Of a stretch of 22,849 bases of DNA, positions 8,586 to 18,807 are shown in pieces. Under the pieces are notes generated by a model. It was not told where the DNA came from. It made no database searches and worked only from the letters and a program-made list of their open reading frames with translations. Position numbers and translations under genes: made by a program. The DNA comes from Stemphylium vesicarium. Its lineage: Eukaryota; Ascomycota; Dothideomycetes; Pleosporales; Pleosporaceae. Each line of letters opens with the position of its first letter. Positions within the stretch are counted from its first letter, which is position 1. The stretch spans positions 1 to 22,849 of the forward strand of contig QXCR01000285.1 in assembly GCA_004380135.1 (NCBI GenBank), written 5' to 3'.

Positions 8586-10469
8586 CTATTTGAATCTCGC
8601 TGGTGTCTTGATTTGGCGGCCGCGCACGCTGATTTTGGGTGGGGGAGACGCAACTGCCGGACCAGCGTCAGGCTGGCTTATAGCAGCAACAGCACGACGA
8701 CGCTTTGCTGTATTTTGATCAGGTTTGTGTGAGGCTACTCGCTTACCTCTATTGCCTCTATTATGAGATTTTTGTGTAGTTGCAGCTTCGCGTTGCAGCT
8801 GTTTGAGTGCCCGCTGCTTAGCTAGCTCTACAGCCCGCTGTTTTTTGGCCTGAAGCTTCTCTTCTTTTGCGCACGCTCGAGCAGCCTTTGCAGCGTCTGC
8901 TTGCTGCTTTTTGTATAATGTTGCCGCGGCCTTGACGTCTCTATCGTGAAGTTTTTGGAGTCGTAGCTGCTCAACTTCAACCTCTTTTGCTGCCTGGCGG
9001 GTGTTAGCCTCACGGAGCTTGCCTGGGCTCCAGAGACACGCTCCGCCGTGGTACTCGTGCTCGGGTTCGAGTGGCAAAGTTGTGCTCTTGGTTATGCGCT
9101 TTCTTTTAGTGTTGAGCGCGTCTCTTAGTAACTTATTCTCGTAATAGAGTAGGTTATTATTAACCTATAGCGAGTGGAGACTCTATGCTACCTTTCTACC
9201 TATAACTATATTTATTTTAACCCTATTAGCAATATCTTTTTAGGGCTAATTCTAGCTATCGCTATTACCTTGCTTACTAATTTCTGAGTTTGTAGTAGCT
9301 TGTTGGGGGCGGGGCATGAAGCGATTAAGGACTGGGCTGCCATCTATTGGCCACACGCCTGTAGCTTGAAAACTCTTTAAAATGAGATCTCGCTTCATTG
9401 TAGCTGCCCACGCCGGCCAAAAGTTGCTGTAAAAATCAGCCTTTGTGATCCTCGTGATGCCTAGCGATCCGTGTAGCCGGCGGTTGAGTTCGGAGGTATA
9501 GTGCTGGGCGAGCGGCGAGAACAGAACGACGTCAAGCGGCTGGAGGCTGTGGGTCGAATGGGGTGGAAAGATGGCTAGCAGGATGCGATTGCTGATGCAA
9601 TATTCTATGAAATCAGCTGTAACATGGCTGCCGTGGCCATCAACAATGAGAAGCCGCCATGAGCGACCGGCGACAGCCTTCGTATACCGATCAAATACAA
9701 GCTTGAGCCAGGCAAGCCCAAGGTCGTTATTCGTCCATCCGGTAGGTGAGTAGCCGACGAAAACCTGGTGTTGAGCGGCCATGAGGTCGTCAACCCAGCT
9801 AGATTGGATGCCGGCATTGCCTTGATAGATGAGAGCGGGCGGTAATGCAACGCCGGAAGCGCCTACGCACGCCAGCAGCGTTATCCATTCCCTGTTACCA
9901 TCTTGCACCGCAATGGCACGCTCTCTCTATGTCAATGAAGCTTTACTAAAGATTCTCGTTAAGCTGTTTACGCAGCCGACGAAGAAGCCTTTCTCGTCTA
10001 TATTGTATGTGTTTTGCAGCTTAATGCGGTACTTCTCTATCTTTGAATGAAGTAGCTTGAAGTATAGCTTATACTTGGTTAGACTATCAGCCTAGTGACG
10101 CTCACGATCTATACCTTTGACTCGTTTGGTGACGATCTGGCCAGGATGCCGGCGTAAAAAGCGTGTAACCCAGCTGTACGAAACAGGCCATTTCGCCACC
10201 GCCCCCGCCAAATTTTGCATCATCTCTCGTGTAGGTGGTAAGCCTCTTCTTATATATTTATTAAGATATTTTATAAATTTAGACTCTTATTATAGGCTAA
10301 GGAGTTATTAAGCCTTTCCTTAGGCTTTATTTAAGCTAGTTTTGCCTTAGTGCCTTCGCGATAGCGTTATTTAATTAACTCTAAACCTTTTTATAGCCTC
10401 GCAGTATAATAAAGATACTCTATCTTCGTGCGATTTAATTGCGCTAATTACTTCGTCAATAGGATCTAT
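8586..10469 (-). pseudogene. pogo/Fot1-like transposase, RIP-inactivated
   Basis: A single frame of 628 codons runs from 10469 to the stop at 8586 without any frameshift. The presumed start reads ATA where ATG would be expected, ahead of DPIDEVISAIKSHEDR. The N-terminal HTH part (10240-10460) has many TAA/TAG codons. It is followed by the CENP-B-type segment LPPTREMMQNLAGAVAKWPV (from about 10244), a TAG near 10095 and another TAG near 9930. The DDE_1 catalytic domain (PF03184) is open from 9908 to 9252: LLIVDGHGSH carries a catalytic Asp, and PPHSTHSLQPLDVVLFSPL is the usual signature after it. The linker 9080-9250 again has stops. The C-terminal basic coiled coil (9077-8586) is clean and Lys/Arg/Ala/Gln-rich. 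No active protein can be made from this copy. Confidence 0.88.
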
Positions 10470-10523
10470 AGTTGTTGAGTTATGGCGGGTTGAATATACA
10501 GAAAATGTTGGTGTTCCAATGTT

Positions 10524-10568
10524 GGGTGGCTCACATGCCGTCACGGCTCACATGCTGCCCCACTACTC
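10524..10568 (-). repeat. Right terminal inverted repeat of the pogo-like element
   Basis: Exact reverse complement of 8432-8476, ending CCCCACTACTC just before the TA at 10569-10570. Confidence 0.92.
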
Positions 10569-10753
10569 TAACGTAGGTCACGAGTGGGGAAGCCAAGCGA
10601 GTGGAACCCTCTTGCCTAAACCCACCAAACATCAAGCTCACCCATGATTTCTCATCACAGCGATGTGAGAAGCACCTCGAAAAAGAAGATCCAATTGGCC
10701 TGATAATGCGTCCATCCGATTTCACAAATCTCAACTCTTCTTTCTTATATCAA

Positions 10754-12688
10754 CTAACTCTTCGAGAACTCTCGCGCTGTGACTTTGCAAGGAAATCCGT
10801 GCACAGGGTGCGCTGCTCCCAGCGGTACCTGATACGCTCTCTCCCCAAAGACCGTCTTGACACCAGACGAAGGATGCAGCCGGTCCCACTCTTCATACCG
10901 ATCATGTATGTCGAATTCGCGGACTGTCATCGCCAAGGTGATCTTGATATCCAGCATCGCAAGCGTTTGGCCAACGCAGTTCCTCGGGCCAGCTTCGAAT
11001 GGCCGCCAACCACCTTTGGGCGGATACAAAGAATGGCCAGGCTCAACAAGCCAGCGTTCTGGCAAGAATTCATGAGGCTCGGGCCAGTATTTTGGGTTCC
11101 GCTGTATCGCTCCGTGTAAGATCCAGATGTTAATGTCCTCGGTAGGGTACTTGTTTCCACCCTTGTCACGTAGGAAGACACCTGGAAGCCCACCTCTCAT
11201 GCCGACAGCTTGTGGAAAGAGTCACAGGGTCTCTTTGATGACAGCAGTGGTGTATGGGATTTCATTGATGCGCTCTGGATGCTTCTTGAGTGCGGCAGTA
11301 GCTGTGTCGATGCCGTGTCCAAAGACCTCATCGAGCTCTGCGCGAACCTTGGCCAAAGCATCCGGGTGCTTGGACAGCAGATGGGGACTGTACACAATCG
11401 TCGCAGCGGTCGAGTCGTGCCCAGCGAATAAGAACAGCCGGATCTGGATAGTCGCCCACTTCTTGAAGTCGGCATCGAGCTTCGCCGCAGCCTTGCGCTC
11501 CAGCATGTACGCTGCTATCGCAATGTCCATGCCGGACTTTGAACGATCGGATGGCTCATTAGTCTTCCGGTCTTCATACTGCTGGTCCAGCTCTGTTCCG
11601 ATATATCGATCCATGGTTTTGCCGTTCCACCATTCGATCAAGGGTCGCATAGGGTTCCAGTGTATGAAAGGGTTCATGTGAGGTATTGCGTGCAGGAAGA
11701 ATTGAAGGATTAAACTGAGTTTGTATTGAGTGAAGCTACGAACAATATATATGGGTGAGTGATCGTAAACAGTACTAGTCCTAGATAGGCGTAGCTCGCT
11801 AAGGTGAGTAGTCGCGAGGAGGTGAAGAGCAGGAGCAGTAGAGACCCCAAACCGTGACAGTTCAACTCTTCATCCTGACAATGCCATTTGATAGAGCTTC
11901 GCATGGCGGCTGCAAGCGCATTGTGGCTAGTCATGGAGTGAAGGCGAGTATTGCTAAAGCATATCAGCACCAGTTCACGCCGCAACGAAGCGACATGCAC
12001 TCACATGGTGATAGCACCGATTACGTCCATCTTGTAGTCGCACGTCAATCTATCCAGCGAGAACGTATCCCCTTTCTTCGCGTGCTCTCGCAGCAGCTTC
12101 ACGTAGACTTCAACTTCCTTGATAATGTGCGGTATACTCCTAAGCATTACCCTGTCACTAAAGCCTAGATTAAAGTGCGCCCTTGAGCGCTTCCACTCTA
12201 CACCATTTATATTAAATAAATTAGGCCTATCTGCAAAGGGTGTAAAGAACAAAATAAGAATTAGAGGCTTTAGAAGATCATATTCTTGATATGCTTATAT
12301 CGCTAGATTTAGTAAGGTAACTATAATGAATGGACTACTTAAAGGCTAAATATTAACGTAAAAGTAGTTATCAAAGTCCTTAAAGTTATCAGACAGTAGG
12401 GTGAATGTACTAAATTGCTAGGAGCCTTCGGGAAACTTTTCAAGGAGTCCTGGTAGCACTTTGAGGTTACTGGCTGCAAAGTCCCACGGCGGTATTGGCT
12501 TCAAGTTGTATCGCGCCAGCTCGAAATATGCGGCAGTGCTCAACTGGGCTGCGTACCAGTCCTTGCTTCTTCAGCTTGTAGAAGATCATGCGCATCTTCA
12601 CGAGCTTGAACATAAAAACGCTGATGGCAGCAGCGGCTGCAGATAGCGCAATGTGCCATATTATGCGATTGAGCTCAGTCGCAGTCAT
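10754..12688 (-). pseudogene. Cytochrome P450 pseudogene, interrupted by a solo LTR
   Basis: A microsomal-type fungal P450. Its N-terminal anchor is near 12660-12610 (IIWHIALSAAAAAISVFMFK), and a proline-rich hinge PIPPWDF follows the first intron (12499-12556). The second intron is 11954-12004. The C-terminal half has a PERW motif and the haem-binding FEAGPRNCVG near 11010-10980. Lesions are several. In-frame stops include TAG at 12418-12420, with two more between there and 12260 in an AT-rich patch. A 183-bp LTR sits at 11677-11859. TGA at 11222-11224 falls exactly where Arg of the K-helix ExxR motif belongs (KET-L-stop-LFP). Without the LTR and one target duplication the exons sum to 546 codons, the normal P450 length. 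It lies on the same strand as the glycosyltransferase, whose stop is 397 bp upstream of its start. I cannot name the CYP family or its substrate. Confidence 0.88.
11677..11859 (-). mobile_element. Solo LTR (183 bp) with GTTCA target duplication
   Basis: On the minus strand it runs TGTCACGGTTTGGGG...CCTCACA. It is flanked by GTTCA at 11672-11676 and again at 11860-11864, a 5-bp target-site duplication typical of LTR retrotransposon integration. It matches the LTR at 17912-18092 over its full length and the partial one at 18663-18807. Only the LTR remains, so the internal region was lost by LTR-LTR recombination. It splits a conserved stretch of the P450 coding sequence. Confidence 0.93.
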
Positions 12689-13084
12689 TGCGTGCGCGCG
12701 CTGCTTGCAGTCGCGGACGGAGATCCAGTGCGCCTTCGTTTGAGTGTCGATGGCGCTGAGGAGGTTGTGATGGGCGTGCTGCTGCGCGTACTCGGCTGAC
12801 ACTGCTAGCGCACTAGAAGATATGATGATCAGATGCACATTAAAGCGGAAGAGAAAGTCCCGTGGTTTGCGCAATGTTCAACATGTTATTTGTGACGGCT
12901 TCAGCTGTCTCAGCACGCCTAGCGTTGGCAGCCTGATGCGGACGAATTAGAGCGCGTAGGGGCCACGGGGCCCGCGGGCGCATTTGCCCAACCACCGGCT
13001 GTTCCTGCACTACCTTGACGTCTCACGACCTTCACCCCAACACTAAGCTTTGCAGGCTGCAGCGCTCGTTTCACTGATCCTACG
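12689..13084. other. Intergenic between P450 pseudogene and glycosyltransferase
   Basis: This contains the old P450 promoter and the glycosyltransferase 3' flank. The open minus-strand frame up to 12874 is only an upstream extension of the P450 N-terminus. I see no gene or repeat. Confidence 0.4.
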
Positions 13085-15800
13085 CTAATGTCTAGCTATG
13101 CTGGATTTCAATTCCTCCCACTTCGCTACCAGATCTGCCTTCTCGGCGTCACTCGCACCACGGAAGCCAACACCCGATCGGCGCAGCTGAATGAAGAAGA
13201 TCTCGGCCTGGACAGCAGTGAAATGGTGCGCCAACAGTCCCCGCTCAATTCCCTTCAAGAAGTATCCTGGTACGCCGAAGATTGCTAGTAACGTTAGATA
13301 GGCAAATTTCACAATGTCAAGTCAACTCACCAGCCATCGAATGGAAGTAAAGACCACCAAGACCTCTACTAAGCCCTTTACCTAAGCCAAGAGCGCCCTC
13401 CTGCTTTGCACCAAGATATGGATGCCTTGCAATACCCACCAATGCATCGCCGAAGCCGAGCACAAACTCTTTCCCAGCTAATTTGCATCCGCTTCCAAAC
13501 CCAGTAATCTCATCTCTTCGCCTGGCAGGATCATTACGTATCGCATACGACGGAAAATTCCGAAAGCCGTTGGCCATGTTGTAGAACAGGGCCACTGGTG
13601 CCTTAGCACCAGTTGCTGTCAGATCACCGATATAGTGTGCGGTGGCGCTGACTATCTGGTACCCACGGCCGCCTTTAGCTCTTCTTGCTGCGACTCTGTC
13701 ACGGAGGGCAGTCAGCCCCGGCCGACTTGAAGGTTTCTCGAGGTTGTGAATCATATCATCTTCGTAAGACTTTGCTGCCATTCTGTATGCCAAGTGGTGG
13801 AATTGCCTCGAAGTGATACCTTTTTCCAGACTGGCGTCATCCGAATCATCCCTTGTAAGTGTTCTCTTCAACGCTTCAACGTCCGATTCGCGTGGTCTCT
13901 TCTTCAAACGTTGGGAGAAGTCTGCCGTATCTGTGCCAAGTGAAGCCATTAGTCCTCCAAACGCTGCTACAGCACCTACAAATGGTCCTTCGGCTCCCTC
14001 ATGTGTATAGTAATGGCGATGTCGCAGTAGTCGTAGATGCTTCACATCTAGTACCTTCTTCTCGACAAGCGTGCATGCGGCCAAACCACTCAAATGTGCC
14101 CCAGTCTGTTTGTCACGCCATATAGCCAGCCGTTCCGGACATAGCTGACATCGCATGGAGTCGATATTCAACCTCTGCTCGAAGTCTCGCATCGTGTCAC
14201 CAGCACCGTCCTCTTCTGCAATACTCGCGGCCATTTTCTGCACAGCAACTTGAACCGAATCTTGGAGCGCAAAGGTGATGCTATTGGCGAGGCTCTCTGC
14301 AGTCATTTGCTTGAAAGGAACAGGGACCGGCCCGGCACCAGCTTTGGCAATCATCTATCGCAAAGGTCAATACAACCCCATCATCGATCGCTACAGACAT
14401 ACCTGTCCCCAGAAGGGTTGATCACCAAAGAACGGTACAACAACTGTGGGCTTTCCCAATGCAATCCCGGCAGCTGTTGTACCAGCGCCTCCATGATGCA
14501 CAACACAAGATACCCGTTTGAACAGCCAGTCGTGTGGGCAGTTGCCGATAAGGTAGATGTTATCTGGTACGTCACCTCCGCCTACACCTCCCCATCCCTT
14601 GGAAACAATTGCTCGAACTCCTGCTAGCTTCACAGCTTCGAAGAGAAGCTTGGTAAGGCCTACTGGGTCGTCGACCACGATGCTACCAAAGCCAATATAC
14701 ACTGGCGGCGGTCCCTTGGCGAGGAACTCAGCCAAGTCATCAGGCGGAGTGTAATTTGAACCGGCGTCCAAAAATGAGAATCCCGTGATGTTGATATGGT
14801 CGCCCCAGTCAGACGGCCGCGGTATCAGAGCCTGGGACCAAAGGTAACTGTACGGGATACGAAGCCTTGGGAGTAACCGGTGACCCCACAGCGGACTCAT
14901 CGCGTCAAGGCCTAGAGTCTGCGTTCGGAACTTATTGATGACATCTCCGAGGCCTTGCCAAGTTAGCAGCTCCATAATGCCGAAGCTGAAGTAATTCGCC
15001 ACAGATTTCTCGACTTCACCATATTCCATAGCCGCGAGGGGGTGGTGAAACGCTTTCGTTGGCGACCATGGCATTGTGAAGACCATGTGCAGCGGAATGC
15101 CAAGCTTCTCTGCGCAGTGGATATGTCCCATTGAAGGCGGATTCGCGATGATAGCGTCGGCAATGAACAGTTCTTCCGCCGCGTCTACATCCAACGCTGA
15201 TATTCTCTCGCCTATACCATCACCGGCCTCGATACAACTTCTCCAGGTTCCGTCCATCATTTCGGCCATCTCTTTCCGTCGCTTGCCGATATCACCAGCT
15301 TTGATGGACTGCATGTTGGGTAACAGGCCGGGGTTCTTCACCATGTACGCCATTAGCGCTTCTGGATCACCACCAATCGAAAAGAACTCCACACCGTTGC
15401 TTTCCACGAAATCCTTGAAAGCTGGATGCGTGCAGATGCGCACCCGGTGGTGATGTGGAGCGGCCTGAAGCAGCTTCGCGATCGGAATGAAGGGCTGCAC
15501 GTCGCCCCGAGATCCACAGATATGTATTGCGATGTTCAATCGCGGTGCACTGGTGTTGCTGGTCTGTTCCTTGATGAACTCATCCACTAGGGTTGTGCTT
15601 CCTCTTCGCGGTCTTGCGCACCGCGCTGGTCGGCATGCCGCGGCTTCATCCTGGGCCTTATCGATCCAATGTCTCAGCGCATACGTGTTCTTGTGGAATT
15701 GGATGGCGACCTGGCCAAAGGTGTTGACTCGTCCGGTACTTTGCGCTTTGTTGTCATGGAATTCCCCGCGTTTCTGGTTCTTGTGGAAGTTCAAAGGCAT
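13085..15800 (-). CDS. UDP-glycosyltransferase, sterol-glucosyltransferase-like (GT1/GT28)
   Basis: Exons 15800-14403, 14354-13331 and 13284-13085 give 873 aa. Introns are 14355-14402 (GTATGT...ATAG, phase 0) and 13285-13330 (GTGAGT...CTAACGTTACTAG, phase 1). Near residues 87-105 the GT28 N-terminal Rossmann motif reads LNIAIHICGSRGDVQPFIPI. The nucleotide-sugar site near residues 420-465 shows CPHDWLFKRV, HHGGAGTTAAGIALGKPTVV and PFFGDQPFWGQ. This is the sequence style of UDP-glucose:sterol 3-beta-glucosyltransferases. It lacks the N-terminal PH/GRAM region of Atg26-type enzymes and has a roughly 350-residue C-terminal extension common in fungal paralogues, rich in short membrane-associating stretches (AIFGVPGYFLKGIERGL). 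The likely activity is glucosylation of a sterol or other lipophilic acceptor in the cytosol or at membranes; the acceptor is unknown. The Met at 15800 follows an in-frame stop about 35 bases upstream. Confidence 0.88.
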
Positions 15801-16373
15801 TGCGACAGCGATACCGGCTGCTAATGCTGACTACATTGGGTCCTCGTCGATATATACGGACCCAAGATTACGGCTTGGATGACATAATGTAAGATTATTG
15901 ACGTTTGCTTGGGCATGCAGTCGGACCTTCTGAGATGAGCGGTAGCGCCAATGCTCACCTCTTGCTTTTCTGGCTCTAGATCTGCAGTTTGCGGGTCTTC
16001 TGCGGCGGGCCCCGCCAACCACAGCGCGTTGTCTCGCCTCGGTTGGCGATCAACCGCCCCCAGCAAACCATCGCCCGTACCATCGTACGAAGTAATCACA
16101 GTCGGCCGGATCGCCTCAATAGCTTGGACCTCAACACCGACGCACGCGCATCACCGCGCAGATGATTTTCGCGTCGGCACGCCTATCACGTTCGTCGGAG
16201 ATCCGCATACAAAGGCTTATGCGCCACTAGCTTGGAGCGCGTGGAGGAATGGAGGAATAGCGGAGGAACATGCGATCGCAACGACAACGATTATTCTTCT
16301 TCGACACTCACCTTCGCCTTAGTCACAAGAAAGGACACTTCGCGCGACAACGATTGCGTATACACACCCAGCC
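15801..16373. promoter_or_regulatory. Divergent intergenic region between GT and DUF2985 genes
   Basis: 573 bp separate the two divergently oriented starts, so one region probably contains both promoters. Pyrimidine-rich stretches occur near 16290-16320, just ahead of the plus-strand start, as is common in fungal promoters. I see no definite regulator site. The open minus-strand frame 15821-16099 has no homology I can see. Confidence 0.4.
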
Positions 16374-17546
16374 ATGACGGACAATGAGGAGAAGGGCATC
16401 GCGGGGCGGGCGCGAGGAATGTCCCTGTCATCGTTGCTGCACACGACGCCGCAGCTGGGCATGTGGCAGGCCACAGCAACGGCAATGGCTCAAGCGCCAA
16501 ATCTGACCGAGCTGCGAGAGCCGGAGGTCGGCGGCGCAAACATCACCTTCGATGCGCATGGCCATGCGACGCTTATCGCGAAGCCGGACGAAGATGGCGA
16601 GCTAACTCTGGTCAAGTCGCAAACCAGAGTCCTCGACCGTCCAGCGACATACGAACCTGTGCTACTAGGAGAAACAGACGAGAAGGCCGACAAGCATTCG
16701 CGCAGGCATCATGGGCATGGAATTCGCCGCCGACAGACGCTGAAGGAGAAGCACGCATCTACACACAAGGAATCGTGGGGTTCGACCATCAAGAACGGTC
16801 TAAAAGCATTCTGGGTGTTTTTCCTCACACCGTCTGGCTTCTTGATCACGATCTATGGCCTTAACGTCGTGGTATGTTGTCTCTTATGTTGCCACAACCA
16901 TGGGCGCTGACATTTGCAGGCATGGGGCGCAATGCTCTTTTTCTTGCTCCTAAAGGCCGCCCCTGCCATGTGCCATGTGCGCGGTACGCAGATCTACGAC
17001 TGCGACAATGACTACAGTCAGAATAAGATCTGGCTCGAGATCGACAGCCAAATCCTTAACGCACTCTTCTGCGTCACTGGCTTTGGCCTCGCACCCTGGC
17101 GCTTCCGCGACTTCTACTGGGTGAAGCGCGCTATCCATTTCAACGATCCGAACGCTATGCGCCGCCTCTTCAACCAAAACAAAGCGTGGTTCCGACCACC
17201 CGCGTGGTTCACCGAGAGCGAAGGACGTTGTGGGGAGGACCTGGAGCCCGCGACGTTTACTGGAGTGAGGGCGCCGCCAACGAGCATGTGGAAGTTGGCC
17301 TTCACAGTTGATATGATGGTGTTGAATACACTGCTGCAGGCGGTCCTTTGTTTCTTCATGTGGCATTACAACCGCTTGGATCGTCCGACGTGGGCAACAG
17401 GTACCTTTATCGCGTTGGGATGCGGCGTTGCGATGTTCGCTGGTATCATGTCGTGGTGGGAAGGAAGGAAAGTGAAGAAGATTGAGGGTCCGGAGATCAA
17501 GATCGAGACGAAAGCAGAGGAGTTAAGCGGAGGTACTGTATCGTAA
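16374..17546 (+). CDS. DUF2985 family membrane protein
   Basis: Exons 16374-16871 and 16920-17546, joined over a 48-bp intron (GTATGT...TTGCAG, phase 0), give 374 aa. The first 140 residues are a soluble, charged N-terminus with a His/Arg-rich patch (HSRRHHGHGIRRR). About four hydrophobic segments follow: KAFWVFFLTPSGFLITIYGL continuing into AMLFFLLLKAAPA, ILNALFCVTGFGLAPW, MVLNTLLQAVLCFFMW and FIALGCGVAMFAGIMSWW. The arrangement, including the conserved APWRFRDFYWV turn, fits the fungal DUF2985 family (PF11204), whose function is not established. The C-terminus is short and acidic. The gene is divergent from the glycosyltransferase. It shows no damage and appears to be an ordinary chromosomal gene. 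Confidence 0.85.
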
Positions 17547-17911
17547 TAGCTTAGCATAGGGATGTTACATAGAAAATCGCGATATCAGTTCTTGATTTAA
17601 CGGATGTGCTAGTGAAAAGACCTCTACGCGCATGAATATATCAGATCCATGCCAGTACTCTACTAAGCCTACCTAAGACGCTCTTGGTCCTAGTAGAATC
17701 AAGCGGATTTTGGTAAGGCGCTCGTTCCAGTAAGAAGTATGTGCAAGGCTCCTACCCCGCCCTAATCGACGTGCGCGTTGTTTAGGTAGCAACTTAAACA
17801 CCGTTCCAAACTCTACACGAGGTTGAACGGGACTTGTAGACTACACGTCTAGTATCGAAAGATTTCGTCAACTAGTTTTGCACAGTACCATGTCCACTTC
17901 ACTAGCCTTAC
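17547..17911. other. 3' flank of the DUF2985 gene, no gene
   Basis: Nothing recognisable lies between the DUF2985 stop and the solo LTR. The sequence is of ordinary composition and marks the edge of the gene island before the repeat-rich right arm. Confidence 0.4.
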
Positions 17912-18092
17912 TATCACGGTTTGGGGTCTCTACTGCTCCTGCTCTTCTTCTCCTTGCGACTACTCACCCTAGCGAGCTACGCCTATCTAGGCTAGCCTTG
18001 TTGACGGTCACTCACCTACATAAACTTTCCATAGCATCTGCAATACAACCTCAGTTCAATCCTTCAATTTTTCCTGCACGCAATCCCTAACA
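17912..18092 (+). mobile_element. Solo LTR (181 bp) with CTTAC target duplication
   Basis: It runs from TATCACGGTTTGGGG (TG changed to TA at the very end) to CAATCCCTAACA. It is flanked by CTTAC at 17907-17911 and 18093-18097. It is the same family as the LTR inside the P450 pseudogene but in opposite orientation, and has only scattered substitutions. Confidence 0.9.
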
Positions 18093-18257
18093 CTTACACA
18101 CCTCCAAACAAGATCTAGTCTACCACGATACAAGGTCCCAAGGCTCACCGCGTTTCTACTACACTTTAAAGCGTTAACGCGGCCGTCTTTAGCTACCCTA
18201 CTACTGCCCTAAATGCGACATACACTAGCCACTCTGTAGCGGTTACCACCGACCTGT

Positions 18258-18594
18258 TGTTACGGCCCAGCCGCACCAGATCACCTCGAAGCAACCAGAG
18301 CCAGTCATCAGTATGACTGTCAGCGTCAGCAGGACTTGCGGCGTGGTAACCGCGCCGCATGTCACGTGACTGCTCGAAGTGCTCAGTAGTCTTGGCACAG
18401 TGAGCAAGACTGAGCAACGCTCAGTGATCAGTATCTCTTGGCAGAACTAAGCAACTAAGCAACCTACAATTATTATATCAGGACGTAGCCCTGCACCACT
18501 ACGTCATGCAACCAAAAAGGTACGTATAATTAGTGAACTACTGATCATGGTGCAGGATAGTATATATCGTCATCTGGCCTGACCCGGCCTGACA
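18258..18594 (-). repeat. LTR-like repeat, copy 2 (second family)
   Basis: On the minus strand this reads TGTCAGGCCGGG...GGCCGTAACA, with TG...CA ends. Its 3' two thirds match 1305-1518 in inverted orientation. No target-site duplication is seen (CCTGT left, ATATC right), so the outer boundaries or the completeness of the element are uncertain. It includes several TGAGC-type short repeats near 18390-18430. The 18098-18257 interval beside it holds nothing I recognise. Confidence 0.55.
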
Positions 18595-18662
18595 ATATCC
18601 CCCTTCTTTATAGCGCATGCCCTCAGGCCCAGGCGTTCTCGCGCAGGCCACTAGGCGCATAC

Positions 18663-18807
18663 TGTCACGGTTTGGGGTTCTTTCCTGCTCTCCTGCTCTC
18701 ACTGCACTCGCGACTACTCACCTTAGCGAGCTACGCCTATCTGGGCTAGCGCTGTTTACGGTCACTCACCTACATAAACCTTCCATAGCTTCTACAATAC
18801 AACTATC
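18663..18807 (+). mobile_element. Truncated LTR of the first family
   Basis: It begins TGTCACGGTTTGGGG and matches the LTR at 17912-18092 up to ACAATACAACT, then diverges abruptly, losing the last 35-40 bp. No target duplication can be identified. It could be a broken solo LTR or the eroded edge of a larger element. Confidence 0.75.

Larger units (their letters stand above)
8432..10568 (-). mobile_element. Complete pogo/Fot1-like DNA transposon (2137 bp)
   Basis: The element is bounded by identical 45-bp terminal inverted repeats and flanked by TA on both sides (8430-8431 and 10569-10570), the target preference of the Tc1/mariner-pogo superfamily. It encodes one transposase on the minus strand that is full length but has stops (see the separate entry). 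The length fits Fot1-type elements (about 1.9-2.2 kb). AT-rich, RIP-like patches occur at 9080-9260 and 10240-10470, while the ends and the middle look unmutated. It is inserted between the protease upstream region and the P450 pseudogene. Confidence 0.9.

Noticed and set aside
11854..12168. Plus-strand open frame of 104 codons
   Set aside because: It crosses an LTR boundary, a P450 intron and P450 exons on the other strand; no protein-like features.
10754..15800. A P450 plus glycosyltransferase secondary-metabolite cluster
   Set aside because: No backbone synthase, transporter or regulator is visible, and the P450 is dead; adjacency alone is not enough.
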